From assembly GCA_001898485.1 (NCBI GenBank), contig MKTY01000020.1, positions 248,001 through 312,000 of the forward strand: a stretch of 64,000 nucleotides of DNA, given 5' to 3'. Within the stretch, counting starts at the first letter, position 1. The number at the start of each line of letters is the position of its first letter. The position numbers were made by a program, and so were the translations under genes. Shown here one piece after another: positions 53,126-61,671 of this stretch. This DNA comes from Sphingobacteriales bacterium 46-32. Its GTDB lineage: Bacteria; Bacteroidota; Bacteroidia; Chitinophagales; Chitinophagaceae. The notes beneath the pieces are model-generated. The model had not been told where the DNA came from. It saw nothing but the letters and a program-made list of their open reading frames with translations, and ran no database searches.

Positions 53126-53787
53126 TGGCAATTATTCTTAATATAGATACGGCAGGCAATACCGCCTCAATATGTGTGGCAAAAGATGCTATAGCGGTGG
53201 CTGTGGCAGAAAACCCCCAGCAGCAGGATCATGCTGCCTGGATGCATGGTGCTATTGAAAATCTTCTGTGGCAAGAAAATTTACAATTTCATGACATTGA
53301 GGCGGTGGCTGTGAGTAATGGTCCGGGATCATATACGGGTTTACGCGTAGGACTGTCGGCAGCAAAGGGTTACTGTTACGCGCTCAATATTCCGCTGATT
53401 ACGTTACCAACACTTCGTATAATGGCGGAAGTTCATAAGGATGAATCAGTTGATTTCATTTGCCCGATGATCGACGCGCGAAGAATGGAAGTGTATATGG
53501 CCGTTTATGATCAGGAGTACAGGCTATTACAGGAACCTGAAGCAGTAATTCTGGAAGAAAACAGCCTGTCAAAATGGACAGCTCAGGGAAGGATAGTAGT
53601 GAGTGGCAGTGGCGCCGATAAAGCCAGTCATATTTTAACTGCTGAAAATGTTCTATTCAGCAACATCAAAGCTAGCGCTATCAATATGAGCGGATTAGCA
53701 GAGTCTGCTTTTATCCGGAAGGAGTGGGCTAACCTGGCCTATACCGAACCTTTTTACCTGAAAGAGTTTTTTCATACGGGCCGTTAA
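53125..53787 (+). CDS. tsaB: tRNA threonylcarbamoyladenosine biosynthesis protein TsaB
   Basis: 220 residues with an ASKHA fold: ILNIDTAGNTASICVA, SNGPGSYTGLRVGLSAAKG and DARRMEVYMAVYD are TsaB signatures. TsaB joins TsaD and TsaE to put the threonylcarbamoyl group on A37 of ANN-decoding tRNAs. Translation is coupled to the dehydrogenase-like gene upstream. Length is normal. Confidence 0.93.
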   Translation: MAIILNIDTAGNTASICVAKDAIAVAVAENPQQQDHAAWMHGAIENLLWQENLQFHDIEAVAVSNGPGSYTGLRVGLSAAKGYCYALNIPLITLPTLRIMAEVHKDESVDFICPMIDARRMEVYMAVYDQEYRLLQEPEAVILEENSLSKWTAQGRIVVSGSGADKASHILTAENVLFSNIKASAINMSGLAESAFIRKEWANLAYTEPFYLKEFFHTGR

Positions 53788-53849
53788 TTAATGGTTTGTA
53801 CTGAGTCAGGTATTAACATTTTTCTTTTTAAAAAGCAATCATACATAGT

Positions 53850-53857
53850 TATTTTTG
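53850..53857 (+). promoter_or_regulatory. -7 box TATTTTTG of the ArsR-type regulator gene
   Basis: An exact TAnnTTTG match, 26 bases before the ATG, with a TTTA 19 bases upstream in place of TTTG. Confidence 0.55.
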
Positions 53858-53883
53858 CAATTTATATTTAACCGGTCATTACT

Positions 53884-54222
53884 ATGAACAACTACACGTT
53901 AACGCTCAATGCGGCTCCGGATAATAGCAACTCCCTGAAAGTGGACCTGCTAAATGTAAAGAAGGCGTCATTAGTACTGCGGGCAATCAATCACAAACTC
54001 AGACAACAGATCCTCAAACTCATTGATGAAAATGGCAGGATCACCGTTACTGAAATTTATGTAAAACTCCGGTTGGAGCAGTCAGTAGCCTCTCAGCATT
54101 TATCAATCCTGCGCAAAGCAGGCTTCGTGAATACAGAAAGGGATGGCAAATTCATTTACTATACAGTAAATACGGGCCGGATCGAAGAACTCAACAATTT
54201 CGTAGAATCCTTGTTGAATTAA
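53884..54222 (+). CDS. ArsR-type winged helix regulator without cysteines
   Basis: 112 residues with an ArsR-family winged helix: HKLRQQILKLIDENGRITV, recognition helix RLEQSVASQHLSILRKAG and wing VNTERDGKFIYYTV. The sequence has no cysteine, so it cannot use the Cys-based metal or persulfide switch of SmtB, BigR or SqrR. It sits upstream of a persulfide dioxygenase-like gene but has its own promoter and terminator. Regulation of that gene is possible but not shown. Confidence 0.85.
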   Translation: MNNYTLTLNAAPDNSNSLKVDLLNVKKASLVLRAINHKLRQQILKLIDENGRITVTEIYVKLRLEQSVASQHLSILRKAGFVNTERDGKFIYYTVNTGRIEELNNFVESLLN

Positions 54223-54242
54223 GGCAATCTGATCACTGATTT

Positions 54243-54269
54243 AAAAGGAAGCCACTGGCTTCCTTTTTT
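54243..54269 (+). terminator. Terminator after the ArsR-type gene
   Basis: An 11-bp stem AAAAGGAAGCC/GGCTTCCTTTT with an ACT loop runs into six T. Confidence 0.88.
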
Positions 54270-54283
54270 ATTGTAATATGAAG

Positions 54284-54291
54284 TAATTTTG
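54284..54291 (+). promoter_or_regulatory. -7 box TAATTTTG of the MBL-rhodanese gene
   Basis: An exact TAnnTTTG match 17 bases before the ATG, giving a short leader. No clear -33 TTTG at 19 bases; a T-rich stretch of the preceding terminator occupies that place. Confidence 0.5.
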
Positions 54292-54307
54292 ATATTTAAT
54301 CATTTGT

Positions 54308-55720
54308 ATGTACATCCAGCAATTATATACCGGCTGCCTGAGTGAAGCAGCTTACTACATCGAAAGCGACGGCGAAGCCGCCATCATAGATCCCTTGCGC
54401 GATATTGAAGTGTATCTTCAACTCGCTGCAGAGCGTAAAGCCCGTATCAAATACATTTTTGAAACGCATTTTCACGCCGATTTTGTGAGCGGACATCTTG
54501 ACCTCGCTAAAGCCACACAGGCACCCATCGTTTATGGCCCGGGTACTGTCACCTCTTTTCCGGCGCAGATAGCCAGCGATGGAGCTGAATTCTCTATCGG
54601 TCGTCTGAAACTGGTGGTATTGCATACACCTGGTCATACACTGGAATCATCCTGTTACCTGCTCAAGGATGAAAACGGCAAGGATTATTGCCTGTTTACA
54701 GGCGATACACTGTTTGTAGGGGATGTAGGCAGGCCTGATCTGGCGCAGAAAGACGCAGAGATCACCACAGCTGATCTGGCCGGCATGCTGTATGACAGCC
54801 TTCAAACTAAATTAATGCCCCTGGCCGATGATGTGCTGGTATATCCGGCTCATGGCCCCGGCAGCTCCTGCGGCAAAAACCTGGGACCCGATACGCATAG
54901 CACCATAGGCGAAGAAAAACGGAGTAACTACGCCCTGCAGGCAGCAGACAAACAGGCTTTTATCGCGGCAGTTACTGATGGTATTCCTCCCCCACCCGCT
55001 TATTTCCCTATCAATGCCCGCATTAATCGTGAGGGATATGACAGTCTCGATGCAGTGCTCGAAAAAGCACTTCGCGCGCTGAGCATTGATCGTTTTAAAG
55101 AACTGGCTTCGCAAGACAATACCATTATTCTTGATACACGCCACTCAGATACTTTCACGCGGGGCTTTATTCCCGACTCTATCAGTATTGGCCTTAACGG
55201 ACGCTTTGCCGAATGGGCGGGTAGTCTCCTTCCTTTTAATGTGCCAATCCTGCTGGTAGCAGACGCCGGGCAGGAAAAGGAAAGTATTATCAGGCTGGCA
55301 CGTGTTGGGCTTGATCAGGTGCAGGGTTACCTCGACGGAGGATTTGAAGCCTGGCAAAAAGCAGGCGAGACAATTGACCTTATCATAGATGTAGAAGCCG
55401 ATGAGTTGCTGATGGACCAGCGTTTTGACGACAACCTGGTTGTGGTAGATGTACGCAAACCGGCGGAGTTTGCTGAAGGCCATCTCAAAGATGCAGTTAA
55501 TCTGCCCCTGAGTGAGATGACAGACCCGGCTAAACTTTCAAACTTTGAAGATCATCATAATATTTATGTTCATTGTGCTGGCGGATACCGCAGCGTTATT
55601 GCTGCATCGCTACTTAAACGACAGGGCATCCATAACCTCCGCAATGTAGAAGGCGGATGGGCGCAGATTAAAGCACAGGAAAAAGTTGAGATCGTAAAAG
55701 AAACAAGCATGCTGAATTAA
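54308..55720 (+). CDS. Persulfide dioxygenase-like MBL protein fused to two rhodanese domains
   Basis: 470 residues. Residues 1-240 form a metallo-beta-lactamase fold of the ETHE1/persulfide dioxygenase type with FETHFHADFVSGH (His54, His56, Asp58, His63) and FTGDTLFVGDVGRPDL. The first rhodanese domain (about 265-355) has no catalytic Cys in its loop (ILLVADAGQEKE), while the second has Cys423 in YVHCAGGYRS. This is the CstB-like layout, which handles sulfane sulfur and H2S detoxification. It is followed by its own terminator. Confidence 0.9.
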   Translation: MYIQQLYTGCLSEAAYYIESDGEAAIIDPLRDIEVYLQLAAERKARIKYIFETHFHADFVSGHLDLAKATQAPIVYGPGTVTSFPAQIASDGAEFSIGRLKLVVLHTPGHTLESSCYLLKDENGKDYCLFTGDTLFVGDVGRPDLAQKDAEITTADLAGMLYDSLQTKLMPLADDVLVYPAHGPGSSCGKNLGPDTHSTIGEEKRSNYALQAADKQAFIAAVTDGIPPPPAYFPINARINREGYDSLDAVLEKALRALSIDRFKELASQDNTIILDTRHSDTFTRGFIPDSISIGLNGRFAEWAGSLLPFNVPILLVADAGQEKESIIRLARVGLDQVQGYLDGGFEAWQKAGETIDLIIDVEADELLMDQRFDDNLVVVDVRKPAEFAEGHLKDAVNLPLSEMTDPAKLSNFEDHHNIYVHCAGGYRSVIAASLLKRQGIHNLRNVEGGWAQIKAQEKVEIVKETSMLN

Positions 55721-55756
55721 ATGAAGAAGCGACTCCGGGGAGTCGCTTCTTCATTT
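55720..55756. terminator. Terminator after the MBL-rhodanese gene
   Basis: The 17-base arms 55720-55736 and 55740-55756 are exactly complementary around CGG. The left arm begins at the last base of the stop codon, and the right arm ends in CATTT. Confidence 0.85.
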
Positions 55757-55801
55757 ATCTAAATACCGTTAAAACACGGTTGTGCCGCGATTTGCACATA
55801 A

Positions 55802-55809
55802 TAGTTTTG
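55802..55809 (+). promoter_or_regulatory. -7 box TAGTTTTG before the small acidic protein gene
   Basis: An exact TAnnTTTG match 29 bases before the ATG, with TTG about 19 bases upstream. Confidence 0.5.
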
Positions 55810-55837
55810 GCTTTAAGTCACCAAACTTACAGCCGCT

Positions 55838-56167
55838 ATGGAAGAAGTAGTAATGTACACTGTAACACAGCTTACAACCCTTTTGCAAGACAGCAATGTG
55901 CCCGCCAGTGAAATTACCGCAATCATTAACCAGGGAAACCCTTACGACAATGACACGGTAAGTCTTTTTGCCATATCACTGGTAGGCGATCCCATCAGGC
56001 CAATCAATGTAAATGCCGATCCTGTTATTTATATTGTTCGCGACGACAGTACAAACCCTGCCACTCATACCTTGAAAATAGAACCGGCTTCCGGATCTCT
56101 CCTCGCTATGGATCCGCCGGATCCCGATTGGGATATCAACGGAAAGGTTCCCCCGCGCAACGGATAA
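55838..56167 (+). CDS. Small acidic protein of unknown function
   Basis: 109 residues, soluble, no signal peptide, no cysteine. It begins MEEVVMYTVTQLTTLLQDS and contains NPYDNDTVSLFAIS and a Pro/Asp-rich end (PPDPDWDINGKVPPRNG). No family is recognised. It has its own promoter-like sequence and converges on the clostripain-like peptidase gene with 16 bases between stops, which invites testing as its substrate, activator or inhibitor; the sequence itself gives no proof. Confidence 0.6.
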   Translation: MEEVVMYTVTQLTTLLQDSNVPASEITAIINQGNPYDNDTVSLFAISLVGDPIRPINVNADPVIYIVRDDSTNPATHTLKIEPASGSLLAMDPPDPDWDINGKVPPRNG

Positions 56168-56183
56168 TAAGGTTGCTTCCGGA

Positions 56184-57350
56184 TCAGTGTGTATACCCCA
56201 TTTTTTTGCCAGCAATATCTATCAGCTTATACCAGTCAAAAGGCAGTTCACTGGCTTTGTAGCGCCTGGTGTAATCGGTGAATATTCGTGTATAATAAGA
56301 TTTTTTGCCTTTCGGAAGATAAATGGATATGCCCTGGCAATTGCTGTAAGGGTCTCCCTCAATTGTTATTTTATCGAGTATCATATGCTCAATAAGCCGG
56401 AGCATTGCCTCAATATGTTCTTTTACTGCGGGAAATGCAGGCAGGCTTTCGCCTATTTTTTGCAAAACAAAACTCATGTCTATCAAATCAAACGAAGTGA
56501 CATAATGCATCCGCATCTCCTGCAGCAATGAAAAATACCAGTTGGCCTGATTATAAAACTGCCGGATCAATAACCCGCTCAACGTATTAAAGATGTTCAG
56601 CAAGCGGGGCATTTGCTGTAAGTCTATCAGAAAAAGAGATGCACCGGTCATTCCAGGTGCTTTACTGCCATACAAAAAGCCGGACCTCGCTGCCTCAAAT
56701 GCAATAGCCGCCATGGTATGGTCATCTGACTTCCCATCACACATAGCCAGTTTGTTGATCAGGACATCTAACTGCAGCATGCTGGTATTTACATAGTTTT
56801 CCGTGGCAATGATGTATCGCGAAATACCGCCATAGAAATAAAGTGAGTCAAAATAATTTACATGGCAGTTATTAAAATAAAGAAATGCCGGGCGCAGATG
56901 AGTAAGGGCCCTGACCAGACTTTTATTCCAGATAAGAGAAGAATAGGGCGAATGCTGATTGCCGGATGGCAGATTGCCTGTACCGGTCATTTCAACCGGC
57001 GTGTACTGAATAGCGCCTAATCCATAAGCACTCCCATGACCGGAAGTACAGAAAAAAAATCTTGTACCGGGTGCACATAAAGATGCTATTCTCCTGAAAC
57101 TGGCTTCCAGATCATCTTCAAACTTGAAATTGTAAACTCTTTCACCGACATTGTAAAAGGATCGTCCATCGTTTGTAACCTTCAACTCATATAGAAAATC
57201 TTTATATTCGAATGGACTTTCACTATTCATTTTTAAGTAAAATAACCTAAACCGATCACCAGCCCGGGATGCATGCATCTCTGCCTCCAGGCGTTGAATA
57301 GTAGAAATATGGCCTGTTGTATCAAAAAGAAAGATGAAAGCAAGATTCAT
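56184..57350 (-). CDS. Clostripain-like (C11) cysteine peptidase homologue
   Basis: 388 residues of caspase-like fold. The catalytic dyad is His105 (TSGHGSAYG) and Cys162 (FNNCHVNYFDS), 57 residues apart, close to the spacing in clostripain. The C-terminal NCQGISIYLPKGKK matches the family end. There is no signal peptide, so it seems cytosolic, unlike secreted clostripains. It may be a stress or cell-death protease. Its first 14 codons overlap the start region of the divergent sensor kinase gene. Confidence 0.78.
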   Translation of the reverse strand: MNLAFIFLFDTTGHISTIQRLEAEMHASRAGDRFRLFYLKMNSESPFEYKDFLYELKVTNDGRSFYNVGERVYNFKFEDDLEASFRRIASLCAPGTRFFFCTSGHGSAYGLGAIQYTPVEMTGTGNLPSGNQHSPYSSLIWNKSLVRALTHLRPAFLYFNNCHVNYFDSLYFYGGISRYIIATENYVNTSMLQLDVLINKLAMCDGKSDDHTMAAIAFEAARSGFLYGSKAPGMTGASLFLIDLQQMPRLLNIFNTLSGLLIRQFYNQANWYFSLLQEMRMHYVTSFDLIDMSFVLQKIGESLPAFPAVKEHIEAMLRLIEHMILDKITIEGDPYSNCQGISIYLPKGKKSYYTRIFTDYTRRYKASELPFDWYKLIDIAGKKMGYTH

Positions 57351-60293
57351 GCTCTATTGCTTTTTTTGCTGCTAATCAGTTGCCATTTTTCAAGCATGGC
57401 CCAAACCTTTTCAAAGGTACAAATAAAGAAATTTGAAGATGATGCCATCGCGAATGTATACGCCATTGAAATGGACAATCAGCATTTCATCTGGCTGGCA
57501 ACCCAAAACGGCATCTTCCGCTTCGATAGCCGTTCTTTTGAAAAAATACCGGTAAAACAAACTAACGGCGAAAACGCGGAATGGACAGCAATAGGCGCTA
57601 TCTGCTACCAGCCTGCCTCTAACCGCCTGGTAGTTATGTCGCCAGACAAAGGCCTTGCCGTGCTGATGCGGGAGGCAGATAGTCTTCATTTTAAGGAAGT
57701 ACATTTACCTGCCAGCATAGAAGCGAAAGACATTAAAAGACTCACCAGGGCTGGAAACGATTTTGCCTTACTAACCGATCGCGGATTGTATATTATTGAC
57801 ATCAATCCTTACCAGACCAGGCAGGTAACCGTTCTCCATACTATTAACAGACCCTATCTGAGTATCAACAGCCCCTCACCTGCCAAAATCTGCGGGCTAA
57901 CCGCTAATGGTACCATTGATACGCTCTACCGGGCAGCTTCCGGCCAGTGGTCTTCAGGTTCGCTGCCTGCATCTGATAAAAAAAATCTTTTTGACCCGGG
58001 TGACGAGATTTTTGACTTCGTTTCGGTTGATTCGGTCTTTTATGTGGGAACCAGCCGCGGATTGGTTATCTACCGTGCAGGCGCAAAAGAAGTAACTGCG
58101 GAAAAAAGATTTTCAGACACCATTATTCACGCCATTACCCCCCTCGCTCCAAACTTAATTGCTGTTGCCAGCAGCAGGGGTTTATATTTCAGCCAGTCAG
58201 GAGGAGCTTTCGAAAAAATCACTTCGATGTATTCTCCCGAAAACAATCACTGGTTCAACTCAACCTATGCCTTATTTGCGGAAAAGACGGGCAATTTGTG
58301 GCTTGGAAGTCAGAATGGTCTCGCTCTCCTCAAACAAAAACCAGACCCCTTCATCAAACTCACGGGAAGTAATGATGGCAAATACAGAATAGGTCAAACC
58401 TATCATATACTGCGCAAAAAAGATGGCAGTCTGATTATATCTGCAAGTAATGGCTTAAGTGTTGCAGACAGGCAACTGCAGGTGACGCCTCTTTTTGAAG
58501 ACGAAACTTTCTTTCTGTCTTTTGAAGGGCCGGATAACCAATTATTCGTATCTGACCGAAACAATACTTACATACTCAATGGCCATCGACTGATTCCATG
58601 CGGCCAGCGTTTTCCGGAACTATTACCCTTTGAAGAGTTTTCATTTAATGACGTAGAAGCCATCGGAGATTCCTGCCTGATGCTGAGTACAGAAAATTAT
58701 AAGGGAGTAGTGATATGGAACTATAAAAAAAGACAGGCCAGACATTTGGCAACCCAGGCCAATCCACCGCTTTCACAAACCAACAGCCTGTTTCAATATG
58801 AAGGGCAGATTTATATTCTGACCGATAACTTTATCTACCGATATGACCCAGTTAAAGGGACGCTAAACAGCTTCCGTATTCAACAGCCCGGCCGGACAGA
58901 CTATTATGCACTTTTCTTTGATATGGTTGCCCTCCATAACCGGTTTTATATTACCAGTTACGGAAGCGGGGTGATTGAAACAGATCAGCAATTCCGGGTT
59001 ATTCAAACTATCAATGAAAAGAAAGGCCTTACCGACAATGGCACCTATAAACTCTTTGTCACCGACAGCAATACCATCTTTGTGAGCAGCAATCACGGTA
59101 TAAATCTCATTCATTTTCCTGATCTGACGATAGAAAACCTTACAGCAGATGATGGCCTGCATGGTAATCTTTTCGAGGAGTTCAGTGGGCTTTTGTCCAA
59201 TAACCTGCTCTACTTTGGCGGAAAGGGGGGGCTTACGCTTATTGATCCCACTCTTCTTGATTTTGCTCCTAACCGCGGACATTTTGTTTTTACAAAATAT
59301 ACAACGGCCGATAACCGCAATAGCCTGCAGACCTATTCGCTAATTGACAAATCTGCAATATCTATCGAAAATAATGTGGCGCAAACCACGCTTTACTTTC
59401 AAAATATTCTTTATCCCGGCAATAGCCGTATCAGGTATGCCTATAAGATTAACGGAATCAATGATGACTGGATCGATCTGGGTAACCAGAATTTTCTGAA
59501 CCTGATCGGCATTGCGCCCGGTAATTATACAGTGCACGTACGATCGACTGATGACCAGGGCAACTGGCAGGAAGCAAACGCGCTATCCGTATCCATACTT
59601 CCCAAATGGCATCAGACCTGGTGGTTTAAGCTTATATTATTGTCAATGGCCCTCGGTTGCATTTACATCATCTACCGGGTTCGTATCAATCAGCTGAAGC
59701 AGACTCAGGCTATCAGGACCAAACTGGCAGGCGACCTGCACGATGACCTGGGTAGTACATTGAATAGTGTGAAGGTATATGCCAACCTCGCTTTAATGGA
59801 GAAAGACAGCAATAAACACGCAGGTAAGATAAAAGAGAGTATCCAGGAAGCTATTACCGGTTTGCGGGATATGATATGGGTACTGGACGACCGCAAGGAT
59901 ACTCTTGAAGATCTCACCGGACGTATCCGTCAGTTTGCAGCACCCCTTTGTGAGGCTTCGGGAATCCGCTATATAGAAGACCTCGACAATGAAGCAAGAT
60001 CGCACCGGCTCAATAGTGAAGAAAAACGCAACCTGTATATGATCCTGAAAGAGGCTATTAATAATTCACTCAAGTATGCAGATGCTTCGGAAATAAAAGT
60101 GAGCGTCCGGATAACCGGACATAAAAATCCAGAAATCAGTTGTAGCGACAATGGAAAAGGATTTGAGCACAGCACAACCCAATCTGGAAACGGACTTGCG
60201 AACATGCAACGGCGCGCCCGGCAATTACGTTATCAATTGATCATGCAGTCGGCAAACGGAGAAGGCTCCTCTATTACGCTGCGTAAAGCTTAA
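57309..60293 (+). CDS. Two-component sensor kinase with beta-propeller and Y_Y_Y domains
   Basis: About 994 residues from the ATG at 57309 (signal-like MACCIKKKDESKIHALLL). The periplasmic part is a Reg_prop-type beta propeller (FIWLATQNGIFRFDSRSF, NLWLGSQNGLALLK) with a Y_Y_Y domain (IRYAYKINGINDDWIDLG). A transmembrane helix (WWFKLILLSMALGCIYIIY) leads to a HisKA_3 domain with phospho-acceptor His811 (AGDLHDDLGSTLNS) and an HATPase domain (LKEAINNSLKYA, then DNGKGF). This layout senses outside signals, often glycans. It converges on the LuxR-type regulator with a 4-base stop overlap, a likely cognate pair. Confidence 0.92.
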   Translation: MACCIKKKDESKIHALLLFLLLISCHFSSMAQTFSKVQIKKFEDDAIANVYAIEMDNQHFIWLATQNGIFRFDSRSFEKIPVKQTNGENAEWTAIGAICYQPASNRLVVMSPDKGLAVLMREADSLHFKEVHLPASIEAKDIKRLTRAGNDFALLTDRGLYIIDINPYQTRQVTVLHTINRPYLSINSPSPAKICGLTANGTIDTLYRAASGQWSSGSLPASDKKNLFDPGDEIFDFVSVDSVFYVGTSRGLVIYRAGAKEVTAEKRFSDTIIHAITPLAPNLIAVASSRGLYFSQSGGAFEKITSMYSPENNHWFNSTYALFAEKTGNLWLGSQNGLALLKQKPDPFIKLTGSNDGKYRIGQTYHILRKKDGSLIISASNGLSVADRQLQVTPLFEDETFFLSFEGPDNQLFVSDRNNTYILNGHRLIPCGQRFPELLPFEEFSFNDVEAIGDSCLMLSTENYKGVVIWNYKKRQARHLATQANPPLSQTNSLFQYEGQIYILTDNFIYRYDPVKGTLNSFRIQQPGRTDYYALFFDMVALHNRFYITSYGSGVIETDQQFRVIQTINEKKGLTDNGTYKLFVTDSNTIFVSSNHGINLIHFPDLTIENLTADDGLHGNLFEEFSGLLSNNLLYFGGKGGLTLIDPTLLDFAPNRGHFVFTKYTTADNRNSLQTYSLIDKSAISIENNVAQTTLYFQNILYPGNSRIRYAYKINGINDDWIDLGNQNFLNLIGIAPGNYTVHVRSTDDQGNWQEANALSVSILPKWHQTWWFKLILLSMALGCIYIIYRVRINQLKQTQAIRTKLAGDLHDDLGSTLNSVKVYANLALMEKDSNKHAGKIKESIQEAITGLRDMIWVLDDRKDTLEDLTGRIRQFAAPLCEASGIRYIEDLDNEARSHRLNSEEKRNLYMILKEAINNSLKYADASEIKVSVRITGHKNPEISCSDNGKGFEHSTTQSGNGLANMQRRARQLRYQLIMQSANGEGSSITLRKA

Positions 60294-60949
60294 CGAACCT
60301 GTACCAATCCGCTACGTATGGCGTACAACACAAGCCCTACGCGGTTTTTGGTATTTAATTTTTCAAATAAAATATCTCTGTATCCGTCAATGGTGCGTGG
60401 GCTAAGGTGCATTTTTTCTGCAATTTCTTTATACGTCAGCTCAGTACTGGCCAGTTTCAGAAATTCTATCTCCCGTTCGTTGAGCTGTGGTGCATGTATA
60501 GGAGGAGCAGTTGCAGGTTCTTCTACCTGGTAAATAGAATGCAGCAAACGTCCGGTTACAACTTCTGAGTAATGTACGCCTTTCCGCAACACATCATCGA
60601 TAGCGGCTTTCAGATCGCGGGGGTCAGCGTCTTTCATGACGTAACCTTTTGCGCCATTGTGCAACATGCGGATAATCGCCTGTTCATCGTCGTACATACT
60701 TAATGCAAGCACAGATATTTTGGGATAATTATCCCTTACCCATAATGTGGCTGCATAACCATCCATTTCGGGCATATTGATATCCATTAAAATAATCTGG
60801 GGCTCAGGCGATACTTTCAGTTTTTGTTTTAGCTCCAGCCCATTGCTGCATTCAAACAATACTTCATACCCCAGGTTGGATACCAGTCCGGCCAGCCCGT
60901 TACGAAGTAATACATGATCATCTACCAGTGCTACTGTAATATTTTTCAT
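60290..60949 (-). CDS. NarL/LuxR-family response regulator
   Basis: 219 residues: receiver domain with Asp10/Asp11, phospho-acceptor Asp56 (LMDINMPEMDG) and Lys in YVMKDADP, then a LuxR-type helix-turn-helix (LNEREIEFLKLASTELTYKE, then LSPRTIDGYRDILFEKL). HisKA_3 kinases such as the convergent neighbour usually pair with this class. Its start overlaps the stop of the upstream histidine-kinase-like gene by 4 bases (ATGA), so the two are translated together. Confidence 0.93.
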   Translation of the reverse strand: MKNITVALVDDHVLLRNGLAGLVSNLGYEVLFECSNGLELKQKLKVSPEPQIILMDINMPEMDGYAATLWVRDNYPKISVLALSMYDDEQAIIRMLHNGAKGYVMKDADPRDLKAAIDDVLRKGVHYSEVVTGRLLHSIYQVEEPATAPPIHAPQLNEREIEFLKLASTELTYKEIAEKMHLSPRTIDGYRDILFEKLNTKNRVGLVLYAIRSGLVQVR

Positions 60950-61590
60950 ACAAACCTGTTGTAATTAAGATGGATTAATAGCTGATTATTTTCCGGGCCG
61001 ATCGGTTCCTGCTGCCAAAGGCCGCCAGCTTGTTTTATGAGGCCTGGAAGCGGGGATGATGCAGAAAGATGTTCCCAGTGCAACGGTTTACCCTTATACA
61101 ACACCTGTACATGTATACCGGCATTATCCTCCTCCATCAGCAACGAATCAATGGCATTTTTCCGGGTCCGGTGCAGCTGTCTGAAAATCTTTAATAATAT
61201 ACTGAATAAAAATAAACGAAGCTCTTTGCTTCCTTTGCGGTGAGTAGACTGTGCAGGATGCTCCTGAAAGCAGGCAGCGGGGAAGTACCGGTGCAGCTCC
61301 TGTTGCAGTAAATCGCGAAAGCCCTGCGCTTCCTGCACGGCCAGAGGCCATTGCAATTGCTGGCAATGCCGTCGAAGGTCACGTATAGCCTGCCCGATTA
61401 GCTCTCCCGACTTCTGATCCTGCGGAGCGCCCGGCTGCAGCAATTGAATACGGGCCAGACTAAGCAGTTGTGCCGTATTCTCATATACTTCTTTTATCAC
61501 TTCTTCGATGCAATGATCCAGGATGGCCTGCCTGGAAGATAACATGCGGTTTTGCAACAGAAGTTCTCTCTGTGAACGGATTACTTTCAT
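60946..61590 (-). CDS. Histidine-kinase-like protein lacking the phospho-histidine
   Basis: 214 residues from the ATG at 61590. The segment KEVYENTAQLLSLARIQL (33-50) lines up with the HisKA_3 dimerisation helix KELHDNxGQLLSxAKxQL, with Tyr36 where the phosphorylated His should be. The C-terminal part (ELRLFLFSILLKIFRQLHR) resembles the start of an HATPase fold but lacks the DxGxG box. It is therefore probably not a kinase. Co-translation with the response regulator suggests that it binds and controls that protein. Confidence 0.65.
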   Translation of the reverse strand: MKVIRSQRELLLQNRMLSSRQAILDHCIEEVIKEVYENTAQLLSLARIQLLQPGAPQDQKSGELIGQAIRDLRRHCQQLQWPLAVQEAQGFRDLLQQELHRYFPAACFQEHPAQSTHRKGSKELRLFLFSILLKIFRQLHRTRKNAIDSLLMEEDNAGIHVQVLYKGKPLHWEHLSASSPLPGLIKQAGGLWQQEPIGPENNQLLIHLNYNRFV

Positions 61591-61671
61591 ATAGCAATAA
61601 TAGCTCATTGATCGCGTCAAACAGACGTGAAAAACACTGGAAAGCAAAAAGTGTAAAGCAGGGTGAAAGCC

